Shown: piece by piece, positions 25,147-33,150 of the stretch
Layout: every line of letters begins with the position of its first letter
Numbering within the stretch: position 1 is the stretch's first letter
Assembly (NCBI RefSeq): GCF_016745255.1
Contig: NZ_JADOEQ010000009.1
Coordinates: 62,001-126,000, forward strand
Reading direction: 5' to 3'
DNA: 64,000 nucleotides
DNA from: Enterococcus sp. BWR-S5
GTDB taxonomy: Bacteria; Bacillota; Bacilli; Lactobacillales; Enterococcaceae
Program-made: the position numbers and the translations under genes
The notes under the pieces: model-generated
What the model saw: only the letters and a program-made list of their open reading frames with translations
Database searches by the model: none
What the model was told of the DNA's origin: nothing

Positions 25147-26565
25147 TTACGCTTGCTGCTCCTGCGGCAATTCTGTTATTATGTTCTGTGCTTGAGCCAG
25201 CTCTTCTTGTTTTTCTGCTTTAACTGTCTGTTGATCCAATACTCTGAAGAATGGATAGTAGATAGCCAAGTTCACAACAATCAATCCTAGGACAAAAAAT
25301 CCTGCACGGATATCCATGGTTCCCAGTGCTGCACCAATCGGAGCCGGAGTCGTCCAAGGTGTTTCCACAACACCTTTACCAATCCAGCCAAAATACATAA
25401 AGGTATAACCCGCAATGGCATTGATGACCGGTACAAAGATGAACGGCAGCATCATGATTGGATTTAACACAAGCGGCGTCCCAAAAATTAATGGTTCATT
25501 GATATTAAATAGAGATGGGATAATCGATAGCTTCCCTAGCTGTCTCATTTGGGCAGAGCGAGCTCTCAGCATGAGAATCGCTAAAGCCATGGTTGAGCCG
25601 CCGCCACCAATGGCGATGATATAAGACCAGAATGGCTGTGTAAAATAATGCTGCAGCGTTTCACCATTTGAAAAAGCCGTCGCATTTGCAATGATATAGG
25701 CGCTCATAAATGGTAGACGAACGAACTGTGTGATACTGGCGCCGTGAAGCCCGAAGAACCAGAACAGCTGTGCCAAAAATGTAATCAAGCAAATCCCAGC
25801 CAATGAATCCAACCCTGTCATAGCCGGTGCTAAAAGCTTCATAATCAGAGCAGGGATCAAGTCGCCACCTGTCAGGTTTTGAATAATTAAGCTCGTCCCA
25901 TAGAAAAGACCAGTACATAGAAACAGGGGTAAAATCGCATCAAACGAAGCAGCAATTGCTGGTGGAACACCATCCGGCAGCTTGAAACGAATATTTTTTT
26001 CCTTTAAAATTCGCATGATTTCAACACAAACGATACTGACAATAATAGCGGTAAATATCCCCTTGGCATCCAGATATTGCATCGGCAAACTCAAGATTCC
26101 CAGTTGTCCAAACTCCTCTGCTGCCATGTTCTCAGCCAGCTTATCTAAGGGTACTCCCGAAAACGCCGGAGAAGTTACCAATAAGAAAGTTACTGTAGAA
26201 ACAATCGAAGCATCCAATGGAGGCATGTCATACTGTTCCGCCAGATTGTGAGCGATAGAAAAGGCAATAAACAACCCCATTAAACCCATGCTCATCATAA
26301 ACGGCAGCTTTAGTGCGTAGGCATTTGCCTGTGCCCAATCATACCAAGCCGATAAAAATCCGGTAAATATATTTTTCTGTGTCATTTGTTCCGGATTAAA
26401 CGGTGGTGTCGCAATGATTAGACTCACTCCTCCTAAAATCGACAATGGAATCGAAGACACCATTCCATTTCTTAAGGCGGTTAAATGACGTTGTGCGGCC
26501 AGCTTATTGGCTATTGGTAACAAGCTCTTCTCGGCCAACTGATTAAACGTATCCATGAAACTCAT
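25147..26565 (-). CDS. PTS lactose/cellobiose-family IIC permease
   Basis: A 472-residue membrane permease of the Lac/Cel PTS IIC family. Conserved parts are LTALRNGMVSSIPLSILGG (about 28-46), WFFGLHGASITQFV and the substrate-region motif PSLFNINEPLIFGTPLVLNPIMMLPF. Roughly ten helices are visible. It moves a beta-glucoside, cellobiose or chitobiose type sugar with phosphorylation, but IIA and IIB subunits are not adjacent; the nearest IIB-like gene is at 38206. The ATG at 26565 with GAAGGAG upstream is preferred over a long N-terminal extension. It is first in an operon with GH4, divergent from chbG. Confidence 0.92.
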   Translation of the reverse strand: MSFMDTFNQLAEKSLLPIANKLAAQRHLTALRNGMVSSIPLSILGGVSLIIATPPFNPEQMTQKNIFTGFLSAWYDWAQANAYALKLPFMMSMGLMGLFIAFSIAHNLAEQYDMPPLDASIVSTVTFLLVTSPAFSGVPLDKLAENMAAEEFGQLGILSLPMQYLDAKGIFTAIIVSIVCVEIMRILKEKNIRFKLPDGVPPAIAASFDAILPLFLCTGLFYGTSLIIQNLTGGDLIPALIMKLLAPAMTGLDSLAGICLITFLAQLFWFFGLHGASITQFVRLPFMSAYIIANATAFSNGETLQHYFTQPFWSYIIAIGGGGSTMALAILMLRARSAQMRQLGKLSIIPSLFNINEPLIFGTPLVLNPIMMLPFIFVPVINAIAGYTFMYFGWIGKGVVETPWTTPAPIGAALGTMDIRAGFFVLGLIVVNLAIYYPFFRVLDQQTVKAEKQEELAQAQNIITELPQEQQA

Positions 26566-26654
26566 ATTTTCATCTCCTTCATTTTTCTGACATGAACAAA
26601 TACAGGATATAGGGCAAGTATTTGCAGTCCTTTTTTTCTTTTCCGCTACCCAGA

Positions 26655-26715
26655 GTATAGCGCTTCCAACGTTGTCAAAATCAAAATTTCCACGATTTGG
26701 AAATTTTTTCCAAAT
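26655..26715. promoter_or_regulatory. Operator region between PTS operon and chbG
   Basis: ATTTGGAAATTTTTTCCAAAT at 26695-26715 is a perfect inverted repeat with 9-bp arms (longest arm shown whole is ATTTGGAAA). A neighbouring dyad AAATTTCC/GGAAATTT overlaps it. On the minus strand TTGGAAGCGCTATAC (26655-26669) resembles a cre site with two mismatches. The RpiR-family regulator encoded at 27593 is the likely ligand-controlled repressor or activator acting here. Confidence 0.5.
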
Positions 26716-26787
26716 AATAAAAATCGCCTTTCTCTGCATGTAAAAGCACCTATAGTGTAACTAACTGATTATGAAAGGAGCAGGAAA

Positions 26788-27552
26788 ATGAAATTAATAA
26801 TCAACGCGGATGACTTTGGTCTCAGCCACGGTCAAAATTATGGCATTATTGATTGCTTCATAAATGGCGTAGTTGCCTCAACAACGCTTCTCAGTACAGG
26901 GGCAGCCTTCAATCACGCGTGTTCGTTAGCAAAAAAGCATCCCACACTGGATATTGGCGTCCACCTTTCTCTGGATCTGGGAGCACCGCTCTCTGATTGT
27001 CATATGATTTCCACACTTCTTGATAGTACAAATCAATTCAATCGGTATAATCTTGAAGCCAATCATATTGATGTCAATCCAGAAGAGGTGTATACAGAAT
27101 GGCGGGCTCAAATTGAAAAGGTGATTGCTATTGGTTTGACCCCCAGCCATATTGATTCACATCATCATATCCATATGATGGTCAATATTTTCCCTATTTA
27201 TCTTCGCTTAGCAAGAGAGTTTCAGCTGGCCATTCGTTTCCATCCAAGGAAATGGTCAGAGCAGCAGATTCAACAAGCATTGCCGCTTCTCAAAGGACTG
27301 CGCTATGCCGATCAATTTTTGAACAGCTTTTATGGAACAACGATTACGCCTAACTTTTTTGCTGAGCTGAACTTGGAAGAAGGAAAGTCTTATGAGATGA
27401 TGTGCCACCCTGCCTATTTGGATCAGTGGATTATGGAACACAGCAGCTACAATATTCAGCGATCAGTGGAAGCTGAAACCTTACAAGCCTCCAGAACACG
27501 CCAATTGATTCAGCAACGCGGTATTAATGTAATCAATTTTCAGCAGCTTTAA
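26788..27552 (+). CDS. chbG: ChbG/YdjC-type carbohydrate deacetylase
   Basis: A 254-residue deacetylase of the ChbG/HpnK family, which removes an acetyl group from N,N'-diacetylchitobiose or related amino-sugars, often in phosphorylated form. Metal-site motifs are NADDFG (6-11), DIGVHLSLD, and IDSHHHIHMM (about 122-131). MMCHPAYLD lies near the C-terminus. Its location next to a PTS IIC and a GH4 enzyme suggests the sugar is chitobiose or a similar disaccharide. GAAAGGAG precedes the ATG. It is divergent from the PTS operon. Confidence 0.9.
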   Translation: MKLIINADDFGLSHGQNYGIIDCFINGVVASTTLLSTGAAFNHACSLAKKHPTLDIGVHLSLDLGAPLSDCHMISTLLDSTNQFNRYNLEANHIDVNPEEVYTEWRAQIEKVIAIGLTPSHIDSHHHIHMMVNIFPIYLRLAREFQLAIRFHPRKWSEQQIQQALPLLKGLRYADQFLNSFYGTTITPNFFAELNLEEGKSYEMMCHPAYLDQWIMEHSSYNIQRSVEAETLQASRTRQLIQQRGINVINFQQL

Positions 27553-27564
27553 CTATTTAATAAA

Positions 27565-27605
27565 AGAAACATCTTAAGAAGAGCAGCGCTCCTTAAGATG
27601 TTTCT
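27565..27605. terminator. Terminator shared by chbG and the convergent RpiR gene
   Basis: AGAAACATCTTAAG (27565-27578) pairs with CTTAAGATGTTTCT (27592-27605). The right arm includes the RpiR stop codon. Confidence 0.88.
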
Positions 27606-28387
27606 TCGTTGTTCTTTTGTGTTTGTGTGTACGCCTCTAACGCTAAAATTCCTTTGATGGCTTCGAATGCATAAGGATAAGCGGTAAATCCTTCCATTTC
27701 ATCATAATAAATAAACTGATCGATGTATTTATTCGTTTTAAATCCACGATTCGCCGTAACCATAACAATTTTTGGACGATTGTTTTTGCTTAGCTGCAGA
27801 TCATGAATCAAAAAGCGCTTCAAATGACTGCCGCCTCTTGAAAACAGCAGAATCAAGGTCTCGCTATCTGCCTCTTCAATATATTCCAGCTGCTCCTGAA
27901 ATCGTGTCCGAGTATCCATAACAATGCCGCTAGTCAAAAGGTCTGTCTGCAAATTCAAAACAACACTTTGGGAATGCAGGGAACCGAACGCTGCAACCTT
28001 AGGAAAAGACAAGATATCCTTTGCCAGCTGATGCAGTTCCTGTGCCTGTATGCTTTTCTTTAGAAGCAGCAGATTCTCAATGATTCCATCAATATATGTA
28101 TCCTTCAACGCTTCTGTTCTACAGCCGGGATAGGCAAACTTTTTACTGCCAATATCTGTCCATTGGAAAAACTGATGCTTCAACTCAGTGAAATCACGGA
28201 AGCCTATTTTCCGACAAAAACGTGACACACTGGAATTAGAGACAAAACAAGCTTGTGCCAGTTGAGAAATGTTGTAGCCATGCATTTCCTTAAGATTACT
28301 TAAGATGAATCGGGAAATTCGGTAGTCGTTCGTTCCCACAGGCTCGCTGTTCAGTGTTGCCAATAAAATAATCACCATGTTAAACAT
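27593..28387 (-). CDS. RpiR/MurR-family regulator with SIS domain
   Basis: A 264-residue regulator. An N-terminal RpiR helix-turn-helix has YNISQLAQACFVSNSSVSRFCRKIGFRDFTELK (about 38-70). A C-terminal SIS domain (about 105-255) binds phosphorylated sugars. Its position beside the PTS/GH4/ChbG genes suggests it senses a phosphorylated disaccharide or its product. GGAGGATGG precedes the ATG. Confidence 0.9.
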   Translation of the reverse strand: MFNMVIILLATLNSEPVGTNDYRISRFILSNLKEMHGYNISQLAQACFVSNSSVSRFCRKIGFRDFTELKHQFFQWTDIGSKKFAYPGCRTEALKDTYIDGIIENLLLLKKSIQAQELHQLAKDILSFPKVAAFGSLHSQSVVLNLQTDLLTSGIVMDTRTRFQEQLEYIEEADSETLILLFSRGGSHLKRFLIHDLQLSKNNRPKIVMVTANRGFKTNKYIDQFIYYDEMEGFTAYPYAFEAIKGILALEAYTQTQKNNEETS

Positions 28388-28563
28388 TTGCCATCCTCCT
28401 TAATACGTGGTTGTATAACGAGCCGTCCTGTCGACCTGATTATCTATCTACATTCTTTTCTTACGCTCTCTCCTCACTATTACCTTATCATCTGTACAGC
28501 CTCTGTCAAGAACCTATCCGCATTTAAACGATTTTTCTCTCTCCCCCAAAAATTTTCTTATAA

Positions 28564-28600
28564 AAAATGACCTGCAGAGGTTGCACCTGCAAGTCATTTT
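28564..28600 (-). terminator. Hairpin terminator after oleate hydratase gene
   Basis: AAAATGACCTGCAG pairs with CTGCAAGTCATTTT (right arm ends at 28600), one mismatch, in AT-rich flanks, a short distance after the oleate hydratase stop codon. Confidence 0.8.
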
Positions 28601-28624
28601 GTCGCTATCTGTTTCAGCCGCCAG

Positions 28625-30325
28625 CTATCGGAACATTGTATGCATGGCTTTTGCCAGAACTTTAGGGTCCCGGTTATACGGTGTTACCGGAATCACACGC
28701 TTGTTAACATCAAACAGCTTGTACACCGCTATCCGTGCTGCCCGAATCGAATATTCTTCGGTAAATACCATGTCCTTTGGTATCTCGACAAATTGACTAA
28801 TCATCGCAAAGTTCGTACTATTTGCCGGCACAACCTTAGGACGGTCAGACATTTTTCTCGGCTGGAACTGGGCATCAATATAGGGCATATATACTGGAAT
28901 GACATTGATGATATCCTTTTCGATTTCATCCCAATCTTCCTGCCAGCCCATCTGAGAAACCCATTCATATAGAATCTCTTCACCGGTACATTCCCGCATG
29001 GTCTTATTGACATAGTCGCCGATTTTATCGGTAAAGATACCGTAGCCCCAGAAAACCGTCGTATTCGCAGCTTGTTTCCCAAAATGCGGCTGTGCAGCAA
29101 CAACCGTACTCATTAACCAGCTGGAGTCCTTCAAGGTCATCAACGCACCCGATCCGGGAATATTACCCGAAAAAGCTTCCATTCTTTTTAGCAAGCTGTT
29201 ACCTCTGCAAGTTATAGTAAAGCTCTGCCAATTCGTCTCCGACTCATTTCCAAAGAAAGGTTCCGGATTCCCCAAGCCTGATTTTTTCGCCGCAATGTTT
29301 CGCCATAAACGTGCCGAGCGTGGTTCTTCTGTCGTCTTCGGAGCAGGGCGTCCCCAGCTTCCTTCTGTTGAACAGTCTGTCATTGTACCATTGGTCATCA
29401 TGACTATATCCTGCTTGCCGATTGCGACATTTGTTCCATCACTCAAAATCAAGTCAGTGACCGTAATCTTCGATCCTGGTTTAAAGCTCAAGTCCACCAC
29501 ATCCATGTTCAAGGTGAAGTCTACACCATGCTCGTCTAGGTAATTTTTCAATGGCAATATCAAGCTTTCATACTGGTTTAGCGGTGTTCTTGTCACACCC
29601 TCCAGTGTATTGATTCGAGAAAACTCCAAGATCATACGATTCATATAGCGGCGAAGCTCAAATAAACTGCTCCATTTCTGAAAGGCAAATGTAGTTTGCC
29701 ACATATACCAAAAGTTTGTTTCAAAGAAAGCCGGGCCGAACCAATCGTTAATTCGCAGTCCATCCAGCTTTTCCTCCGGCATCGTCAAAAGCTTTGACAT
29801 CGCCAAACGGTCTTCACTACTGAAGCCCATCGTGTAAGTATCAACAATTTCCTGATTTTTAGTCACCAAACGAGCCTGTGAATGCGTTGGATGCAGATTG
29901 TCAAAATTCAAAATTTCCTCTGTCACACTATGGTTCGGCCATCTGAGTGATGGAATACTTCCAAAAAGCTCCCATAAGTTCTCAAAGGTCTCTTCATTCA
30001 ACATGCGTCCGCCTCGCACAACAAATCCTTGCTCATTCGAGCCCGTACCATCATTACTTCCGCCAAGGATATGACGACCTTCAATAACATGGATATTTTT
30101 GCCCTCAATATGTGCATCACGAATCAGGTAAGCCGCTGCCGCAAGCATGCCAATTCCGCCGCCAATCAAATAAATATGCTTATCCTTCGACGAATGATTC
30201 TTTCTTTCTTGAAAAGGCTGCTCCGTCACTGCGCCTCTCTCTGCCTGCTCCGCTCGCATCTTTTTAGCAAGATACATCGTGCCTAATGCACCAATGATTG
30301 CTAACGCTGTGCTTCTTCTTTTCAT
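28625..30325 (-). CDS. ohyA: Oleate hydratase (myosin-cross-reactive antigen family)
   Basis: A flavoprotein of about 566 residues that adds water to the double bond of oleate and similar fatty acids, helping cells survive host or environmental unsaturated fatty acids. The FAD-binding motif is YLIGGGIGMLAAAAYLIRD; substrate-site landmarks are VVRGGRMLNEETFENLWEL and WYMWQTTFAFQKW. An N-terminal hydrophobic helix (about 5-22, TALAIIGALGTMYLA) precedes the catalytic domain, so this member may be membrane-associated. The ATG at 30325 is preferred over 30343, but the ribosome binding site (GGGATGG) is weak. A TetR gene follows upstream. Confidence 0.9.
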   Translation of the reverse strand: MKRRSTALAIIGALGTMYLAKKMRAEQAERGAVTEQPFQERKNHSSKDKHIYLIGGGIGMLAAAAYLIRDAHIEGKNIHVIEGRHILGGSNDGTGSNEQGFVVRGGRMLNEETFENLWELFGSIPSLRWPNHSVTEEILNFDNLHPTHSQARLVTKNQEIVDTYTMGFSSEDRLAMSKLLTMPEEKLDGLRINDWFGPAFFETNFWYMWQTTFAFQKWSSLFELRRYMNRMILEFSRINTLEGVTRTPLNQYESLILPLKNYLDEHGVDFTLNMDVVDLSFKPGSKITVTDLILSDGTNVAIGKQDIVMMTNGTMTDCSTEGSWGRPAPKTTEEPRSARLWRNIAAKKSGLGNPEPFFGNESETNWQSFTITCRGNSLLKRMEAFSGNIPGSGALMTLKDSSWLMSTVVAAQPHFGKQAANTTVFWGYGIFTDKIGDYVNKTMRECTGEEILYEWVSQMGWQEDWDEIEKDIINVIPVYMPYIDAQFQPRKMSDRPKVVPANSTNFAMISQFVEIPKDMVFTEEYSIRAARIAVYKLFDVNKRVIPVTPYNRDPKVLAKAMHTMFR

Positions 30326-30414
30326 AATACACCATCCCATCAATAAGATAGGTATATATTACAATATTTCGTTATAAAAGTCTTTAATTTTTTTCTTTTA
30401 GAAAATTAAAACAA

Positions 30415-30996
30415 TCACAGAAAAGAATCATTTACATCTTGCTGATAGATACGATAAGAAAAAAATTCGATGTCCTTTGCCAGTCGAAACAGCTGTGTCG
30501 CAATAGTAAGCGGTGTTTCCTGATAGCCTTCCAGAATCCAATTCAATAGAACCCCGCTACAGCCATAGGATAAAAATCGGGCATAAAACTCTTTATCCTC
30601 CGGCAGTAATTCGTTTTCTGCATCCATTTGCTCGAATAGACCAAACAATAATTTTTTTGTCACAGCTGAAAAATCCTTTTGCAAAATATCCGGGCAGGCA
30701 ACCACCGTATTATAGTAAAAGTCTTTTTCTTTTATAATCGCCTTCAACATTTTCAAGGCTTGTTCTTCCCAATTATCGATTTTAACATCCTCTGCACTCA
30801 AATAGCTGAAAGCATCCTGCTGATAGAACCAACGCAGCAAGTCGTATTTATCTGAGAAATGATAGTAGAATGTCTGCCGATTCAACCCCGCTTCCTTGGT
30901 AACATCCTGCACACTGATTTTATCGAACGGCTTCGCCTTGCTCAATCTGATTAAGGCATCTGCAATGGTTCGTTTCGTTGCTGATGATCCACCCAT
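30415..30996 (-). CDS. TetR family regulator
   Basis: A 193-residue regulator: TetR helix-turn-helix at about 10-56 (IADALIRLSKAKPFDKISVQDVTKEAGLNRQTFYYHFSDKYDLL), followed by a helical ligand domain of the type found in DhaS-like regulators. It is directly upstream of oleate hydratase on the same strand (about 90 bp gap), so it may control that gene in response to fatty acids. This is inference from position. AGGAGGAAAT precedes the ATG. Confidence 0.88.
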   Translation of the reverse strand: MGGSSATKRTIADALIRLSKAKPFDKISVQDVTKEAGLNRQTFYYHFSDKYDLLRWFYQQDAFSYLSAEDVKIDNWEEQALKMLKAIIKEKDFYYNTVVACPDILQKDFSAVTKKLLFGLFEQMDAENELLPEDKEFYARFLSYGCSGVLLNWILEGYQETPLTIATQLFRLAKDIEFFSYRIYQQDVNDSFL

Positions 30997-31147
30997 TCTA
31001 TTTCCTCCTCTGCCAGAGATTTGTATTAGATTATATCATTCTTGTTTTTTCTATTATACTACAGTCGCTATGAGAGTGATATTCTGATACAGGCTGGAAG
31101 CAAGCAGTAATTTGGGAAGCTGTATCTAGCATTTGAGAACAGAAAAA

Positions 31148-31171
31148 AGGACACCCTAGCTAAAGGTGCCC
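31148..31171 (-). terminator. Intrinsic terminator of the comS-like operon
   Basis: On the minus strand AGGGCACC pairs with GGTGTCCT (plus positions 31164-31171 and 31148-31155) with one G-U pair, followed by TTTTTT. It closes the transcript that begins at the ComR box near 31690. Confidence 0.75.
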
Positions 31172-31265
31172 TCTTCCCCTCTATTATTTAACCAGACCCA
31201 ATTAAGAACAATCTATCATTGCCCTAACTCTTTTATTATCGACAAATAGCACTTTAAAATTATTC

Positions 31266-31307
31266 ACCGATAAGAAAAGAGGCATCCAACCACAACTAAC
31301 ACCATCT
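31266..31307 (-). CDS. Possible second micro-ORF in the comS-like operon
   Basis: ATG at 31307 opens a 13-codon frame MVLVVVGCLFSYR. AAAGGGGAG abuts the ATG, too close for normal initiation, though an in-frame GTG at the next codon or later would be better spaced. It is hydrophobic with a basic end. It could be a chance frame; it is listed because it lies in the same predicted transcript as the comS-like gene. Confidence 0.2.
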
Positions 31308-31357
31308 CCCCTTTCAAAATAAGTTGTTTATGAGAAAAATCGAATCACCTTTGATTG

Positions 31358-31564
31358 TCAGACAATCTCGGATATTTCAATTTTATCAACGATATCACTA
31401 CTTAAGGAAAGGATTTTCTTTTCCCATTTTTTTAACATGATGATCTTGAACAGCTCACCATTTAAAACGACCTTCAACAATTTTTCATTTTCTTCTTCAT
31501 TATGGATGACAAGGTTTTGAATGGTTATCTGCTGGGTTTCTATAGAATATTCTACCTTCTCCAA
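31358..31564 (-). CDS. Small unknown protein co-transcribed with the comS-like gene
   Basis: A 68-residue protein starting at a TTG (31564) with AAAGGAGG seven bases upstream. A further in-frame TTG at 31594 has no ribosome binding site. It begins MEKVEYSIETQQITIQNLVI and ends KILSLSSDIVDKIEISEIV. It has a basic cluster LKKWEKKI in the middle. No family, signal peptide or membrane segment is recognised. It starts 14 bp after the stop codon of the 20-codon ORF, so the two should be translated from one mRNA driven by the ComR-box promoter. It may be an effector or immunity-type product of the circuit. Confidence 0.7.
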   Translation of the reverse strand: MEKVEYSIETQQITIQNLVIHNEEENEKLLKVVLNGELFKIIMLKKWEKKILSLSSDIVDKIEISEIV

Positions 31565-31578
31565 CCTACGTCCTCCTT

Positions 31579-31641
31579 TTATCCGATGACCCAATGAGAG
31601 CCGAGTTTAATTAAAACTAATAAACTAAATAGAACACGCAT
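31579..31641 (-). CDS. comS-like pheromone precursor peptide (20 residues)
   Basis: ATG at 31641 opens a 20-codon frame MRVLFSLLVLIKLGSHWVIG, ending in TAA at 31579-31581. GGGAGGAAG is six to eight bases upstream of the ATG. A basic, then hydrophobic N-terminal half followed by a short tail with an aromatic residue (GSHWVIG) is the layout of ComS/XIP and Rgg SHP precursors. There the C-terminal 7-8 residues are the mature pheromone. It lies just downstream of a ComR-box promoter and of a ComR-like gene on the same strand, exactly as comS does in streptococci. Too short for automated gene callers. Confidence 0.7.
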   Translation of the reverse strand: MRVLFSLLVLIKLGSHWVIG

Positions 31642-31684
31642 CTATACTTCCTCCCACTTGTTTCTTTTCTCATTTGTTGAGTTA

Positions 31685-31730
31685 AGTATAGATAATTATT
31701 ATCGTTCTCAACAGGACATAAATGTCCTGT
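31685..31730 (-). promoter_or_regulatory. ComR box and -10 of the comS-like operon, with Fur-like box
   Basis: ACAGGACATAAATGTCCTGT at 31711-31730 is a perfect dyad. With its flanking A it matches AACAxGACAxxxxTGTCxTGTT at all but one fixed position. On the minus strand TATACT lies 24 nt past the TGTC half-site (plus 31685-31690). No -35 is seen. Between them GATAATTATTATC (31691-31703) is a perfect 6-1-6 inverted repeat like a Fur box. Confidence 0.75.
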
Positions 31731-31863
31731 AAAAAAAGAAATACTTTTTATCAAAAATAGCGCAAACATTATTTAGTTATTACTCTCTGCTCAAATAGAA
31801 AAACACATTTCTATAGAATACTCTTTCTTATACACGATGTTAGGATAGAAATGGTTAGTAGCA

Positions 31864-31886
31864 AAAAGATACTTAACGTATCTTTT
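31864..31886. terminator. Small AT-rich hairpin between ComR-like gene and comS-like promoter
   Basis: AAAAGATAC (31864-31872) pairs with GTATCTTTT (31878-31886). Together with the stronger hairpin at 31978 it would insulate the ComR box promoter from read-through out of the regulator gene. Confidence 0.5.
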
Positions 31887-31977
31887 CAGCTTGCCAAATA
31901 GGCAACCATGGTTAATCCAAGTAGTCATGTAGAATTTTCAAAAATGTACTATTTAAAAATAGCATTTATTCAATTAT

Positions 31978-32024
31978 AAAAGTAAAGCAGCTGTGATTTA
32001 GTAGATCACAGCTGCTTTACTTTT
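31978..32024 (-). terminator. Terminator of ComR-like gene 2
   Basis: A perfect 20-bp stem (31978-31997 with 32005-32024) ends four bases before the gene's stop codon; the minus-strand flank is only moderately T-rich. Confidence 0.88.
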
Positions 32025-32027
32025 ATC

Positions 32028-32942
32028 CTATTGTTTTTCATTGAATACTTTTAAATCAAGTTCCCATTCTTTAAGGATTTTCTCACTTAAAGCAATATCA
32101 CCAAATAGCTTAGCACACTGCGCTCCATCTACATATTTCTGTTCAGCTTTTTCAGTATCCCCTTGAGAGAATAACCAATACTTGGCTTCAAAAATGTCTA
32201 TTGCAGGCTTCTTTTGGAAATCTTGGCTTGTCTGCATAATTAAATTAATAACTTTTACAATATCAATTAACTTGCTGTAATTATCGTACTCCATAAAAAC
32301 ACTACCCGCTGCCAATAATACTTTAATTAGCAGGAACATTTCAACATCTACAGAATAATCTACCTGTTCAATGACCTTATTAAATAAAACCAGAAAAATT
32401 TTCTCATCATATCCTCTGAAGTGTATGCAGTGAAAATATAACTCAATAATCAGCAAATCATTGATAGAGTACTCCTTTTTCTGTAAAATTTGTGAAAAGT
32501 AATCACTAAGAATCCCTTCACCAAAATCAGCATTTTCTGCTAAATGCACATCCATACAAGCTTGTTGAACATCTATTGATAACTGTTCCTCTTCCGGTAA
32601 ACTACCATAGTAATTTTCATAGATTTCATCAAACGTCTGCTCTTTCTTTGCGATTCTGTCCTCTTCTCGATATGTATATAGTTTATAAAGCCTTTGCTTC
32701 AACTGCAAATATCTCTTCGGCAATTCATAATATTCTTCATCTATCAAATGATGGATTGGTACAGCCAGACGTTGAGAAATAAATGTCAGCTTGGGTAATG
32801 TAGGGAGTGATTGTCCGGCTTCAATTCTTGTCAACTGTCTTACAGTCAGTTCTAGTTCGTCATCACAAAAATCTTCTCGTGTCAGACCCTTCTTTTCTCT
32901 AAGCAAGCGGATTTTCTTTCCTAGCTCAACCTTTATGTCCAT
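32028..32942 (-). CDS. ComR-like peptide-pheromone-responsive regulator (paralog 2)
   Basis: A 304-residue regulator. The XRE helix-turn-helix (about 6-66) carries LTVRQLTRIEAGQSLPTL. The TPR-like helical domain follows, with YYGSLPEEEQLSIDVQ and YSINDLLIIELYF, the same landmarks that mark streptococcal ComR. It resembles the protein at 11137-12054 along the whole length. In ComR, imported XIP peptide docks in the TPR domain and the dimer then binds the GACA-N4-TGTC box. Such a box, a -10 and a comS-like ORF lie 300-400 bp downstream on the same strand. GGGGAGGAT precedes the ATG. It has its own promoter, so it is probably made constitutively. Confidence 0.87.
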   Translation of the reverse strand: MDIKVELGKKIRLLREKKGLTREDFCDDELELTVRQLTRIEAGQSLPTLPKLTFISQRLAVPIHHLIDEEYYELPKRYLQLKQRLYKLYTYREEDRIAKKEQTFDEIYENYYGSLPEEEQLSIDVQQACMDVHLAENADFGEGILSDYFSQILQKKEYSINDLLIIELYFHCIHFRGYDEKIFLVLFNKVIEQVDYSVDVEMFLLIKVLLAAGSVFMEYDNYSKLIDIVKVINLIMQTSQDFQKKPAIDIFEAKYWLFSQGDTEKAEQKYVDGAQCAKLFGDIALSEKILKEWELDLKVFNEKQ

Positions 32943-33150
32943 AGCTATCCTCCCCTGTTCCCTTTTTCTTTATTGTAGCCCGATTCACAAACAATAATCA
33001 ACAGCTACACGACAAATTATGCATAAAATATCAATTTTTACGCAAACGCCATGTAGCCATCATCAAATTTAAAAGTATACTTAACTGATTTATAATAAAC
33101 CCGCTATTTTTCAATTAAAAAACATGTGTTTTTTAAAATATTTGATAGAT
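32943..33150 (-). promoter_or_regulatory. Promoter of ComR-like gene 2
   Basis: On the minus strand TTGATT (plus 32996-33001) and TACAAT (plus 32972-32977) are 18 bp apart, a plausible vegetative promoter for the regulator. No GACA-N4-TGTC box is present here, so the regulator does not look autoregulated through that motif. The remainder up to ruvB is AT-rich without an ORF. Confidence 0.5.
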
